Position numbers and translations under genes: made by a program. DNA of 15,611 nt, taken from assembly GCA_050731755.1 (NCBI GenBank), contig JBOHPP010000076.1:1-15611 (forward strand), given 5' to 3'. Source of the stretch: JBOHPP01 sp050731755 (GTDB taxonomy: Bacteria; Methylomirabilota; Methylomirabilia; Rokubacteriales; CSP1-6). Positions 7,059 to 14,284 of this stretch are shown here, in pieces. Position 1 is the stretch's first letter. Each line of letters starts with the position of its first letter. The notes under the pieces were generated by a model, which saw only the letters and a list, made by a program, of their open reading frames with translations, was not told the origin of the DNA and did no database searches.

Positions 7059-7081
7059 CGCCGCCGGTCTTGCCGGCGGCG
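7059..7081 (+). terminator. Rho-independent terminator of the PEP-CTERM-like gene
   Basis: CGCCGCCGG (7059-7067) pairs perfectly with CCGGCGGCG (7073-7081) around TCTTG. It starts 19 bases past the stop at 7039 and is followed by the T-rich TTCGTGTTT. This is the best terminator in the window. Confidence 0.75.
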
Positions 7082-7164
7082 TTCGTGTTTCAGCGGTGGC
7101 CGCCGACTTGCGCCGGCGTAACGGCCGTCGCACCTCGCGCGAACGGGGAGGTCTGTAGGCATGG

Positions 7165-7908
7165 TCATTCCAGGGCCTCGATGGCGTCCGGTAGGGCCGC
7201 CAGCCCCCCGATGACCGCGTCTGGTCCCCCGTCGCGCGGCGCCCGCGGCGGCGGGCTTGCCACCTGGATCACCCGCAGGCCCGCCGCGCGCGCGCCGCCG
7301 ACGTCGAGGACCGGGTCGTCGCCCACGTGAACGGTCGTCTCAGGCTCGACGCCCAGCGCCCGAAGCGTCAGCCAGAAAATCTCCGGCGCCGGCTTGCGGA
7401 TTCCGACCTCGTCGGAAAACGTCGTGTGCGCGAAGCACTCGAGCAGACGGTACCCGGCCAGCAGTTTGCGCAGGGTGGTGCCGGGCGTCCGCATGGTGTT
7501 GGAGACGACAGCCAGTGTGAGACCCCGCGCGCGGAGGGCGGTCAAGGCGCCGTGCGCGCCAGGGTCCACCGTCGGCGGGACCTGCAGGGCCGGCCGCGCG
7601 TACGCTTCGACGAGCGCGGTCAGGATCGGCGGCGGCACGCGCTCGGGCAGCGCGGGATCGACACCGGCCAGCAGCGCGCGCACGTGCTCGCGCACGGGAA
7701 CGTCGCGATGGGTGCGCCAGACGGCGCCGAGGAAGGCGGCCGAGGCCTCGTAGCCGCGCTCGAGCGCCGCCCGGGGGACGGCCAGGCCGGCCGCGGTCAA
7801 GATCTTCTCGAACTCGGCGAGGCGGACGCGTCTGTAGCGATCGTCGCTCGCCGGGCCGTCGTGCAGCAGCGTGCCCCAGAAGTCGATCGTGACGGCGTGA
7901 ATCTTCAG
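7165..7908 (-). CDS. HAD-superfamily hydrolase, non-ATG start
   Basis: This 247-residue protein is read from CTG 7908, the start inferred because it overlaps the upstream stop as CTGA and follows GAGGGGG at a short spacing. ATT a codon or two later is the only other nearby option. A TTG at 7800 would remove the catalytic motif. Motif I is TIDFWGTL with nucleophile D9, motif II is VVSNT, motif III is the Lys in IRKPAPEIF, and motif IV is VHVGDDPVLDVGGA. The cap domain lies between motifs I and II, so this is a subfamily I phosphatase or dehalogenase-like enzyme. The usual second motif-I Asp is replaced by Trp (W11), which removes the general acid of phosphatases. It is the last gene of the long minus-strand operon, and its substrate is unknown. 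Confidence 0.85.
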   Translation of the reverse strand: MKIHAVTIDFWGTLLHDGPASDDRYRRVRLAEFEKILTAAGLAVPRAALERGYEASAAFLGAVWRTHRDVPVREHVRALLAGVDPALPERVPPPILTALVEAYARPALQVPPTVDPGAHGALTALRARGLTLAVVSNTMRTPGTTLRKLLAGYRLLECFAHTTFSDEVGIRKPAPEIFWLTLRALGVEPETTVHVGDDPVLDVGGARAAGLRVIQVASPPPRAPRDGGPDAVIGGLAALPDAIEALE

Positions 7909-8681
7909 GAGGCCCCCTCGAACTTCGGCGGCCGCTTGGCGAGGAATGCGGCGGCCCCTTCGGCCGGCTCACCGGTGGTGTAGGCGCTGGCGAAGGCGTG
8001 GACACCGAACTGGATGGCCGTGGCCAGATCGGTGTACCGCCAGCGCAGCATCAGCTCCTTCTGCAGACGGATCGCTGCCGGTCCGCCGGCCAGGAGCTTG
8101 GCCAGCATCTCGTCGGTGGCTGCGCGCAGGCCCGAGGCTTCCACCACGCGGTTGACGAGCCCCCAGCCGAGCGCCCGTTCCGCCGTGATGGCCTCGCCGG
8201 TCAACAGCAACTCGGCCGCCCGACCCGGCCCCACCAGCGGCGGCAGCAGCGCGGCCTCGATGACCGACGGCACGCCGACCCGGACTTCCGGCAGCCCGAA
8301 GGTTGCCTCCGCCGAGGCCACCCGAAGGTCGCAGGCCAGGGCCAGCTCGAAGCCCGCGCCCAGGCAAGGCCCATGAACCGCGGCGACGACGGGGAACGGC
8401 GCGTGATGGACGGCCTCGATTGCTCCATGAAGGGTGGCGATCAGGGCCCGGGCGCCGGCCACATCGAGCCCGGCGAGGACGCGGACGTCCATCCCCGCCG
8501 TGAAGGCACGCCCGCTTCCGGTGAGGACGGCGGCGCGCACGCCGGCATCGGCGTTGAGCGCGCTGAACGTCTCGTGGATGGCCCGGATCAGCCCGGGCTC
8601 GAGCAGGTTGAGGGGCGGCCGCTCGAGGCGGCACCAGGCCACCGGCCCGGCCCGCTCGACAGTGACGCCGACGGATGCCAT
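7905..8681 (-). CDS. Enoyl-CoA hydratase/isomerase family protein
   Basis: This 258-residue crotonase-fold protein has normal family length. Both catalytic glutamates of true hydratases are present: E112 in GAGFELALACD and E132 in FGLPEVRVGV. They are 20 residues apart, as in rat mitochondrial hydratase. Oxyanion-hole blocks AFTAGMDV (59-66) and HGPCLGAGF (103-111) are intact. It likely adds water to 2-enoyl-CoA in the cytoplasm, in fatty-acid or aromatic degradation. ATG 8681 overlaps the rhodanese stop by one base (TGATG) and gives the typical N-terminus; the frame extends upstream to 8816, but the extra residues are arginine-rich and not family-like. Its stop overlaps the HAD start by four bases. 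Confidence 0.93.
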   Translation of the reverse strand: MASVGVTVERAGPVAWCRLERPPLNLLEPGLIRAIHETFSALNADAGVRAAVLTGSGRAFTAGMDVRVLAGLDVAGARALIATLHGAIEAVHHAPFPVVAAVHGPCLGAGFELALACDLRVASAEATFGLPEVRVGVPSVIEAALLPPLVGPGRAAELLLTGEAITAERALGWGLVNRVVEASGLRAATDEMLAKLLAGGPAAIRLQKELMLRWRYTDLATAIQFGVHAFASAYTTGEPAEGAAAFLAKRPPKFEGAS

Positions 8682-9010
8682 CAATAGCGGCGCATCGTCG
8701 GATCGACGGTGCGCGCCCAGGCGTCGAGCCCGCCGGCCAGGTTTCGCACGCTGGTGAAGCCGAGGCTGCGCAGGTAGTGAGCGACGGCGGCGCTGCGCAC
8801 TCCTTGGTGGCAGCACACCACGATCTCATCCTCAGGGTTGAGCTCCTCGACCCGGAGCTCGATCTCTTCGATGGGGATGTGGACGGCATTGGGCAGACGA
8901 CAAAGCTTTGTCTCCCAGTCCTGGCGCACGTCGAGGAGCATGGGCGCCCGTCGCGCCTCGATCCGCGTCTTGAGGTCCTGGGGGGTGATTTCGTCCATCG
9001 CCGGTCCCAT
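8681..9010 (-). CDS. Single-domain rhodanese (thiosulfate sulfurtransferase-like)
   Basis: This protein has 109 residues in one rhodanese domain. The N-terminal block is MLLDVRQDWE (24-33), followed by LPNAVHIPIEEI (39-50). The active-site loop is C67-HQGVR, preceded by another Cys, C66, and then GLDAWARTVDP near the C-terminus. The six-residue loop after Cys is the size found in sulfurtransferases rather than Cdc25-type phosphatases. It would carry sulfane sulfur as a persulfide on C67. ATG 9010 is chosen because it overlaps the hydrolase TGA as TGATG; ATG 8998 is also possible. It is followed at once by the enoyl-CoA hydratase. The D-cysteine desulfhydrase-like gene two positions upstream could supply sulfide, but this is only inferred. 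Confidence 0.92.
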   Translation of the reverse strand: MGPAMDEITPQDLKTRIEARRAPMLLDVRQDWETKLCRLPNAVHIPIEEIELRVEELNPEDEIVVCCHQGVRSAAVAHYLRSLGFTSVRNLAGGLDAWARTVDPTMRRY

Positions 9011-9861
9011 CAGCGCGGCGCCGGTCGGGCGGCGAGGAAGTCGGCCAGCCACGCGTTGACCGTCTCGGCGTGCTCGATCTGGGGGAAATGGCCGCAGGCA
9101 TCGATCCAGCGGGTCTCGGCCCGGACCAGCCCGGCGGCGACCTCGCGGCAGTGGCCGGCCGGCACGACCCGATCCTCTCGTCCGTGAATGAGGAGGATCG
9201 GGACGTCGAGCGTCCGGAGCGCCCGCCGGAACAGCTCACCGCGCTCCTCGAAATCCGCGCGGATGGCTCGCACGGTGCCGAGGTAGGCCGCACGCGCGTC
9301 CCAGCCGGTGCGGGCGGCGTAGTCACACCGAACGAGGAACTCGACGTCCTCACGCCGGGGACGATGGAAACAGCGGGCCAGGGCCGCCCGGTAGATGGCC
9401 GGGCACCCGCAGAGCGCCAGGGCCTCCCCGACCCCGACGACGGCCAGGATCCGGTACACCGGCGGCAACTCATACGCGAAGCCCGGGACCAGACCGCTCA
9501 GCAGCGCGATGCGATCCACCCGGCCCGGATAGGCCAGCGCATAGGCAAGCGCGACGGCGGCGCCCAGCGAGTGACCGACGAGGGTGACGCGACGGACGCC
9601 GAGCCCTTCCAGGAATCCGCCGAGCGCGGCCGCGAAGAAATCCAGACCGTAGCGGGTGCGGGGCTTGGCCGAACGCCCGAACCCCGGCAAGTCCGGAGCC
9701 AGGATCGTGGCCCGGCCGGCCAGCGCCTCGGTGGTCAGCCGCCACGAGGCGGCGAAGCCTCCCAGCCCGTGAACGAGGACCACGGCCGGCCCCCGCCCTT
9801 CCTTGAGATAGTGGACGGTGAGCCCGTCGAGCGCGCCCGCCTGCAGCTTGAGCTCCGGCAT
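9010..9861 (-). CDS. Alpha/beta-fold hydrolase
   Basis: This 283-residue cytoplasmic hydrolase has no signal peptide. The catalytic triad is S98 in GHSLG, D230 in HGREDRVVP and H258 in ACGHFPQIEH. The oxyanion-hole motif is HGLGG (31-35), and PDLPGFGRSAKP (56-67) is the classic epoxide hydrolase/haloalkane dehalogenase/MhpC-like block. A helical cap (about 135-205) covers the active site. The nucleophile is Ser, so it is an esterase, lipase or C-C hydrolase type rather than a haloalkane dehalogenase, which uses Asp. It begins 13 bp after the PLP enzyme and ends in a TGATG overlap with the rhodanese gene. The substrate is unknown. Confidence 0.92.
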   Translation of the reverse strand: MPELKLQAGALDGLTVHYLKEGRGPAVVLVHGLGGFAASWRLTTEALAGRATILAPDLPGFGRSAKPRTRYGLDFFAAALGGFLEGLGVRRVTLVGHSLGAAVALAYALAYPGRVDRIALLSGLVPGFAYELPPVYRILAVVGVGEALALCGCPAIYRAALARCFHRPRREDVEFLVRCDYAARTGWDARAAYLGTVRAIRADFEERGELFRRALRTLDVPILLIHGREDRVVPAGHCREVAAGLVRAETRWIDACGHFPQIEHAETVNAWLADFLAARPAPR

Positions 9862-9874
9862 GCGACCGTAGAGT

Positions 9875-10885
9875 CTAGCGCGTCCGGGCGTCGAGGAGCG
9901 GACGCAGGACCCGGCGGAACGGAAAAACGCTGAAGATGCCGCCCGTGTGGATGAAGCACACGCGCCGGCCGAAGGCCCGGGGCTCGCGACTCAGGGCGTC
10001 CAGGAGCGCGTGGAACGCCTTGGCGGTGTAGACCGGATCGAGGATGAGCCCTTCCAGCCGCGCGAGCTTGACCATGGTCTCCAGCGGCTCACGGGCCACG
10101 GTCGCCCGGCCGGCACCCTGGTAGCCGTCGATCAGGTGGATGGCGTCGGGGACGTCGACCTCGAGCCCGTACCGCGCGCGGGCCTGCCGGATCACGTCCG
10201 CAACGTAGGCCCGAACCCGGTCGGCCTCCCAAGCGATGGGGATGGAGACGATCTCGGCCCGCAGGCCCGTCAACTGCTTGGCCATCAGAAGGCCCGCCTG
10301 GCTGCCTCCGCTGAACGCGGTGACGGCCACCGTGTCGAACTGGGGAGCGCCATGGCGGATCTGCTGCGCCAGTTCCCGGCCGCAGGCGAGATAGCCGAGC
10401 GCGCCGGTGACGGTGGCGCCGCTCTCGGGGATGATATAGGGGGTGCCGCCCGCGGCGCGCACCCGGGCGGCCAGGTCGGCCAGGACGTCGTCGATCCGGT
10501 TCCACGCCGCGTCATCGTAGTAGTGGATCTCGGCGCCGAGCAGGCGGTCGAGGAGGAGGTTGCCATCGTACTCGTCGGGCGGCGCGCCCTTGAGTGCCAG
10601 CACCGCCCGCAGACCCAGACGCGCCGCCACCGCGGCCACGGCACGGCAACAGTTGGACTGCAGGGTGCCACAGGTGATGAGCGTGTCCGCGCGCTGAGCC
10701 AGCGCCTCGCCCACGAGGAACTCCAGCTTCCGGATCTTGTTGCCGCTCTCGAGGAGCCCGGTGAGATCGTCGCGCTTGACCCACAGCTCCCGTCCGAGCT
10801 CCGCGGACAGGCGCTCGAGCTTGAGCAGCGGCGTGGGGCCCAGGACCAACTCGACGCGGGGGATCGGCGGCGCCGTCGTGGCCAT
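9875..10885 (-). CDS. PLP-dependent D-cysteine desulfhydrase/ACC deaminase family enzyme
   Basis: This 336-residue fold-type II PLP enzyme has the family's standard length. The PLP lysine is K50 in ESGNKIRKLEF, the substrate-binding QSN triplet is at 76-78, and the phosphate-binding region is SGGSQAGLLMA. The closing block is FIHTGGIFSVFPF. Members either release pyruvate, ammonia and H2S from D-cysteine, or open the cyclopropane ring of ACC to 2-oxobutanoate and ammonia. Sequence alone cannot separate the two, and proteins of the family are often mis-called ACC deaminase. After QSN come two Cys residues (C79, C80), where many members have bulky or polar residues, which is unusual. It is 14 bp downstream of the DUF72 gene in the operon, and a rhodanese two genes later weakly favours a sulfur role. 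Confidence 0.9.
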   Translation of the reverse strand: MATTAPPIPRVELVLGPTPLLKLERLSAELGRELWVKRDDLTGLLESGNKIRKLEFLVGEALAQRADTLITCGTLQSNCCRAVAAVAARLGLRAVLALKGAPPDEYDGNLLLDRLLGAEIHYYDDAAWNRIDDVLADLAARVRAAGGTPYIIPESGATVTGALGYLACGRELAQQIRHGAPQFDTVAVTAFSGGSQAGLLMAKQLTGLRAEIVSIPIAWEADRVRAYVADVIRQARARYGLEVDVPDAIHLIDGYQGAGRATVAREPLETMVKLARLEGLILDPVYTAKAFHALLDALSREPRAFGRRVCFIHTGGIFSVFPFRRVLRPLLDARTR

Positions 10886-10899
10886 CGCCTCTCACTATC

Positions 10900-11874
10900 T
10901 CAGGCGGGGCCGTGAAGTAGCAAGCCTGTCGGCCCGGCCGGCTGGCCGAGCAGACGCCTCATGGTGAGCGCGTTGCGCACCGGGTAGTCCCGGTTGTTGT
11001 TGTTGAACGAGATGAAGACTTGCTCGGCCTCCCGCGCCAGCGCCTCCACCTCGGGGACCAGCGCCCGCAGCTCCTCGTCCGTATAGAGGTAGTCGTACTT
11101 CTCCCGCACGGTGGGCTCCTCGCCCCGCAGCTGTCGCAGCCAGCCTTCGGTGTTGCGCCCGTGCAGGCGTACCACCGCCGTGGGGGTCGTGGCCGTCACC
11201 ACCCGCGGGATCGCGTTGACCGTCAGGGGAGCGTCGACGACGACGTGGGCCAGGCGCGCCTCGCGGAGCGCGTGGAGCGTGTCCGCCGCGTGATCGGGGA
11301 ACCACGAGCGGTCCCGGAGCTCAACGGCGAGACGCCAGCCGGGCAGCCGGTCGGGGAGCGCGATCAGGTAGTCGAGCCACCGGCGGTCGAAACGGACCCA
11401 GGGGGCGAACTGGAACAGCACGTAGCCAAGCTTCCCGGCCACGGCCAGCGGATCCACCGCCGTCCGGAACAACTGGAAGGCTTCGTCGATCGCCTCGGCC
11501 GGGAAGGCGGCCGCGTCCACCTCGCCGCGCCGCGTGCGCCGCGCCGTCGCCGGCACCAGGCGCTGCAGCTCGGCCGGCAAAGACTGCGGGCGCGGGTGGT
11601 GGCCGGTGAGCAGCGCGTACGCCTTGACGTGGAACACGAATCCCGGCGGCGTGCGCTCCACCCATCGCGCGACCGCCCGCACGTCGGGGATGGCGTAGTA
11701 GGAGGCGTTCACCTCCACGACGTCGAACACCCCCGCGTAGAAACGCAGGCGGGCTTCCGCCGTCATGGATCGGCGCGGGTAGAAGGTGCCCTCTTCGATC
11801 AGGGCGGCGTCGGTCCAGGAGCTTATTCCCACCCGCACGCGCGGCGTGGCCGGGGCAAGCGGCGGCGAGAGCAA
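10900..11874 (-). CDS. DUF72 (YecE-like) protein
   Basis: This 324-residue TIM-barrel-like protein is at the long end of the family. Its characteristic blocks are VRVGISSWTD (13-22), TFYPRR (30-35), VEVNASYYAIP (53-63), FHVKAYALLTGH (81-92) and QFAPWVRFD. Further C-terminal are ELRDRSWF, VRLHGRN and FISFNNN. DUF72 proteins are widespread but biochemically obscure; the fold resembles phosphatase or endonuclease IV-type barrels, and I do not assign a reaction. There is no signal peptide, so it is cytoplasmic. It starts 8 bp after the stand-alone receiver gene and stops 14 bp before the PLP enzyme, firmly inside the operon. Confidence 0.93.
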   Translation of the reverse strand: MLSPPLAPATPRVRVGISSWTDAALIEEGTFYPRRSMTAEARLRFYAGVFDVVEVNASYYAIPDVRAVARWVERTPPGFVFHVKAYALLTGHHPRPQSLPAELQRLVPATARRTRRGEVDAAAFPAEAIDEAFQLFRTAVDPLAVAGKLGYVLFQFAPWVRFDRRWLDYLIALPDRLPGWRLAVELRDRSWFPDHAADTLHALREARLAHVVVDAPLTVNAIPRVVTATTPTAVVRLHGRNTEGWLRQLRGEEPTVREKYDYLYTDEELRALVPEVEALAREAEQVFISFNNNNRDYPVRNALTMRRLLGQPAGPTGLLLHGPA

Positions 11875-11882
11875 ACGGGAGA

Positions 11883-12281
11883 CTAGGAGGTTTCGAGCAG
11901 GCTGAACAGCGCGTCAGGATCGATCGGCTTCACCAGGTGGCGATCGAAGCCGCTCTCCAGCGCCCGCTGCCGGTCCTGCGGCTGACCATACCCGGTGAGA
12001 GCGATCAGGAGCATGCTCTTGCCGGCCTCGCTGGCCCGGAGTTGGCGCGCCACTTCGAAGCCGTCGATTCCGGGGATGCCGATGTCCATCAGCACCACGT
12101 CGGGCCGCGACGTCAGCGCGGTACTCAGCGCGGACGCCCCGTCGCTGGCCACCTCCACCTGGTGCCCACAGACCTCCAGCAGACAGCGCACGGCCTCGCG
12201 GGCGTCCTCATGGTCCTCCACGACGAGTACGTGGCGGCGGCGCACGCAGAACACGGTACGCGGCGTCGGGCATATGCGCAA
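11883..12281 (-). CDS. Stand-alone response-regulator receiver protein
   Basis: This protein of about 132 residues is essentially one REC domain with no output domain. It has the acidic pair E22-D23 in VVEDHED, phosphoacceptor D66 in LMDIGIPGIDGF, T96 in ALTGYG and K118 in LVKPID, so it should be phosphorylatable. The start is uncertain: TTG 12281 gives the longest product. A ribosome-binding site there is poor (AGGG is too close), and GTG codons a little inside would trim 10-13 N-terminal residues that precede the domain. It follows the cyclase gene by 30 bp. It may pass a phosphoryl signal to a partner kinase elsewhere; no histidine kinase lies in the window. Confidence 0.9.
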   Translation of the reverse strand: MRICPTPRTVFCVRRRHVLVVEDHEDAREAVRCLLEVCGHQVEVASDGASALSTALTSRPDVVLMDIGIPGIDGFEVARQLRASEAGKSMLLIALTGYGQPQDRQRALESGFDRHLVKPIDPDALFSLLETS

Positions 12282-12311
12282 TCCCTGAAATCATTTTCTC
12301 AGCGCGCCGCG

Positions 12312-13880
12312 CTAGACGATCTTCTCGTAGACACCCGGGGGGATCACTCGGTACACGCGGATCGCCTGCGAGACGTTCTTGAGCGTTCGCTCTCCCAGGC
12401 TTTCCAGCACGAAGTGCTGCCGGATCCGCTCGGCGGTGACGGGACCGACGACGATCTCGCCGGCCTGAGCCGACCCGGCGAACCGCGCGGCAAGGTTCGT
12501 GGTGGGACCGGTGGCAGTGAAGGTCCAGCGCTGTCCCAACTTGGTGGCGCCGACCAGGGCCTCACCGGTGTTGATGCCCATGTGGAGCTGGACGGGCGGA
12601 AAGACGCCGCCGTACTCCTCGTTAAGGCCGTCGACCTTCTGCCGGATGGCGAAGGCCGCCCGCGTGGCGTTCAGCGCATGATCGGTGACCTGCCGCTCCG
12701 ACTGGAAGATCACCATGAGACCGTCGCCGGCCGTCTCGTTCACGTCGCCGTGGTGCTGCTGGATGATCTCCAGGAACGCGGCGAAGTAGAGCTGGACGAG
12801 CTGGTTCAGCCGCTTGGGGTCCATCTGCTCGGACAGCCGGGTGTAGCCGGCGATGTCGAGGAACAGCACCGAGACCTCCGCCGTGCGCTTCTCCAGCTCG
12901 GTGGCGTTGGGATTCCGCTCCAGCAGCTTCTTGACGGATTCGGGAACGAACTTGGAGAGCTCCCCCTTGAGCTGCTCGAGCAGCTCGAGGCGCTGGCGCG
13001 ACTCCTGGAGGTTCTGGAGCGCCAGGGCCAGCTCCGTGTTCTTGCCGGCCAGGTCGGCGTGGGCCTGGGCCAGCCGTCCCGTCATCTCGTTGAAGGCGGT
13101 GCCGAGCTGGCCCAGCTCGTCACCGGAGGCCGCGGGGGCCCGCGCCTCGAAGTTCCCCTCACCCACCCGGCGGGCGGCGTCGGCCAGCGCGGCCACCGGG
13201 CGCACCACCACCCGCCGCATGGCCACCGTCAGCACCGCGCCGGCGGCGAGGATGGTGAGAACGGCGGTGAGGATCTGCCGGTTGCGCTGGCGTCGCACCT
13301 CGGCCAGGACCGGCTCCATCGAGGTGGCCACGTGCACGACGGCCCGCACCTCGTGGTCGCTCCCGTGGCAGCCCTGACAGCGCTCTTGATTGGGGATGGG
13401 ATGGTAGACGGCGAAGAGCCGGGCGCCGTTCCGCGTCTCCATCGTCTCCTGGGGCTTGAGCGAAGTCACCGCTTGCCGGAAGACGGGACCGTCGGCGGTG
13501 CGGGCCGGCGCCCGGCGCATCTTCTGGATGTTGGCCATGACCTCGGGGGAAAGATCGGCGAGCTTGCGGACCTCCTCGAGCGTGGCCAGGTCGGTGAAGG
13601 CCTCGACGCCGTTGCGGCGGTAGATGGTGAGGCTCTCGATCGACGCGGTGCCCCGGAGCTCCTGGAGCACCATGCGGGTCACGTCGGGCCGCTCCTGCAG
13701 CATCGCCCCCTCGATGCTGGCGATGATGGACTCGGTCAGCCGCCGCGCCGCCATCTTGTTCTGCTCGAGCAGCACCGCGTGCTCGCGCTGCAGCGTCCAG
13801 ATGGTGGAGGCGCCGAAGCCGATGATGAGGACCACCACGATGAGCACGGTGATCTTGAGGGCCAGGCGCGACCGGAACAT
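12312..13880 (-). CDS. Membrane nucleotide cyclase with periplasmic c-heme motif and HAMP domain
   Basis: This 522-residue inner-membrane protein has two spans, at about 8-28 and 203-221. The periplasmic sensor between them holds C168-QG-C171-H172, a CxxCH c-type heme site set in NQERCQGCHGSDHE. A HAMP domain (about 222-275) and a predicted coiled coil with the FVPESVKKLLERNP linker (to 324) lead to a class III cyclase domain (335-510). Metal-binding D342 (LFLDIAGYT) and D386 (TAGDG), and transition-state N462 and R466 (TNLAAR), are present, so it should be active. The purine-specifying pair is unusual: E382 where adenylate cyclases have Lys, and T455 where many have Asp. It may sense redox, oxygen or another heme ligand and make cAMP or cGMP. 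Heme attachment is inferred. The ATG has AGGA upstream. Confidence 0.92.
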   Translation of the reverse strand: MFRSRLALKITVLIVVVLIIGFGASTIWTLQREHAVLLEQNKMAARRLTESIIASIEGAMLQERPDVTRMVLQELRGTASIESLTIYRRNGVEAFTDLATLEEVRKLADLSPEVMANIQKMRRAPARTADGPVFRQAVTSLKPQETMETRNGARLFAVYHPIPNQERCQGCHGSDHEVRAVVHVATSMEPVLAEVRRQRNRQILTAVLTILAAGAVLTVAMRRVVVRPVAALADAARRVGEGNFEARAPAASGDELGQLGTAFNEMTGRLAQAHADLAGKNTELALALQNLQESRQRLELLEQLKGELSKFVPESVKKLLERNPNATELEKRTAEVSVLFLDIAGYTRLSEQMDPKRLNQLVQLYFAAFLEIIQQHHGDVNETAGDGLMVIFQSERQVTDHALNATRAAFAIRQKVDGLNEEYGGVFPPVQLHMGINTGEALVGATKLGQRWTFTATGPTTNLAARFAGSAQAGEIVVGPVTAERIRQHFVLESLGERTLKNVSQAIRVYRVIPPGVYEKIV

Positions 13881-13892
13881 CGCGGGCTGATC

Positions 13893-14181
13893 CTAACGCC
13901 GCGCCGAGAGAAGCGCCATCACGCGCGACCGGAACTCGTCCACGGCGATGGGCTTGTCCATGATGGCGTCGGCCCCGCAGGCCAGGATGTCGCGGCCGGT
14001 TCTTGAGCCGGCGGCACACCGCGAAGCCATCCTTGTCGTCGGCGGCGATGAGCACCCGGGGACGAGTCGCCGCCCCCCGCTGGGCTGCTCGCGGCCAGTC
14101 GGGCCTGGAACGGGGCGAGGTCCGCTTCGGCGCGTCGGTGATGGCCGCCGGGCGTCCTGAGCGCGGGCAGGCGCTGCTCAC
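13893..14181 (-). pseudogene. Broken response-regulator receiver remnant
   Basis: Two pieces of a REC domain lie in different frames. One frame reads PRVLIAADDKDGFAVCRRLK (about 14061-14002), which resembles a REC start joined to the segment after the phosphoacceptor. A +1 shift near 14000 then gives RDILACGADAIMDKPIAVDE, through to LLSARR and the TAG stop at 13893. That second part is a REC C-terminus with its KP motif. The phosphoacceptor region and much of the middle are missing, so it should not work as a receiver. The region upstream of about 14062, to GTG 14181, is not recognisable. It lies between the operon promoter and the cyclase, whose ATG is 12 bases after the remnant stop. Confidence 0.6.
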
Positions 14182-14216
14182 GGGTCCGCGTCGTGGGGCG
14201 GCGCCACGGCAATGTG

Positions 14217-14246
14217 ATGGTAGTGACGTTCCTGCTGTTTCGTCAA
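14217..14246 (-). promoter_or_regulatory. Promoter of the long minus-strand operon
   Basis: On the minus strand TTGACG (14246-14241) and TACCAT (14222-14217) are 18 bases apart, a near-consensus sigma-70 pair. The expected start is about 14210. It lies upstream of the receiver remnant and cyclase, and back-to-back with the plus-strand zinc-ribbon gene. Confidence 0.55.
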
Positions 14247-14270
14247 CCTTCGCCGGATTGAATCACGGTG

Positions 14271-14276
14271 TAGAAT
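14271..14276 (+). promoter_or_regulatory. -10-like element just before the zinc-ribbon gene
   Basis: TAGAAT ends eight bases before ATG 14285, with no Shine-Dalgarno between them. This spacing is the same kind as upstream of apt and suggests a leaderless mRNA. No good -35 is visible. Confidence 0.35.
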
Positions 14277-14284
14277 CCGGTCCG

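Noticed and set aside
6611..7168. Minus-strand frame of 185 codons across the PEP-CTERM-like gene.
   Set aside because: It has no ribosome-binding site and is Arg/Ala-rich without motifs. It runs through the plus-strand terminator, and the plus-strand gene has a signal peptide and ribosome-binding site.
12301..12313. Short palindrome AGCGCGCCGCGCT at the cyclase stop as a terminator.
   Set aside because: At most a five-pair stem with a three-base loop and no T run, and the next gene is only 30 bp away, so it more likely lies within one transcript.
11937..14006. Long plus-strand frame (689 codons) opposite the cyclase and receiver.
   Set aside because: The cyclase on the minus strand has intact catalytic motifs. 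The plus frame is Gly/His/Leu-rich antisense with no recognisable motifs.
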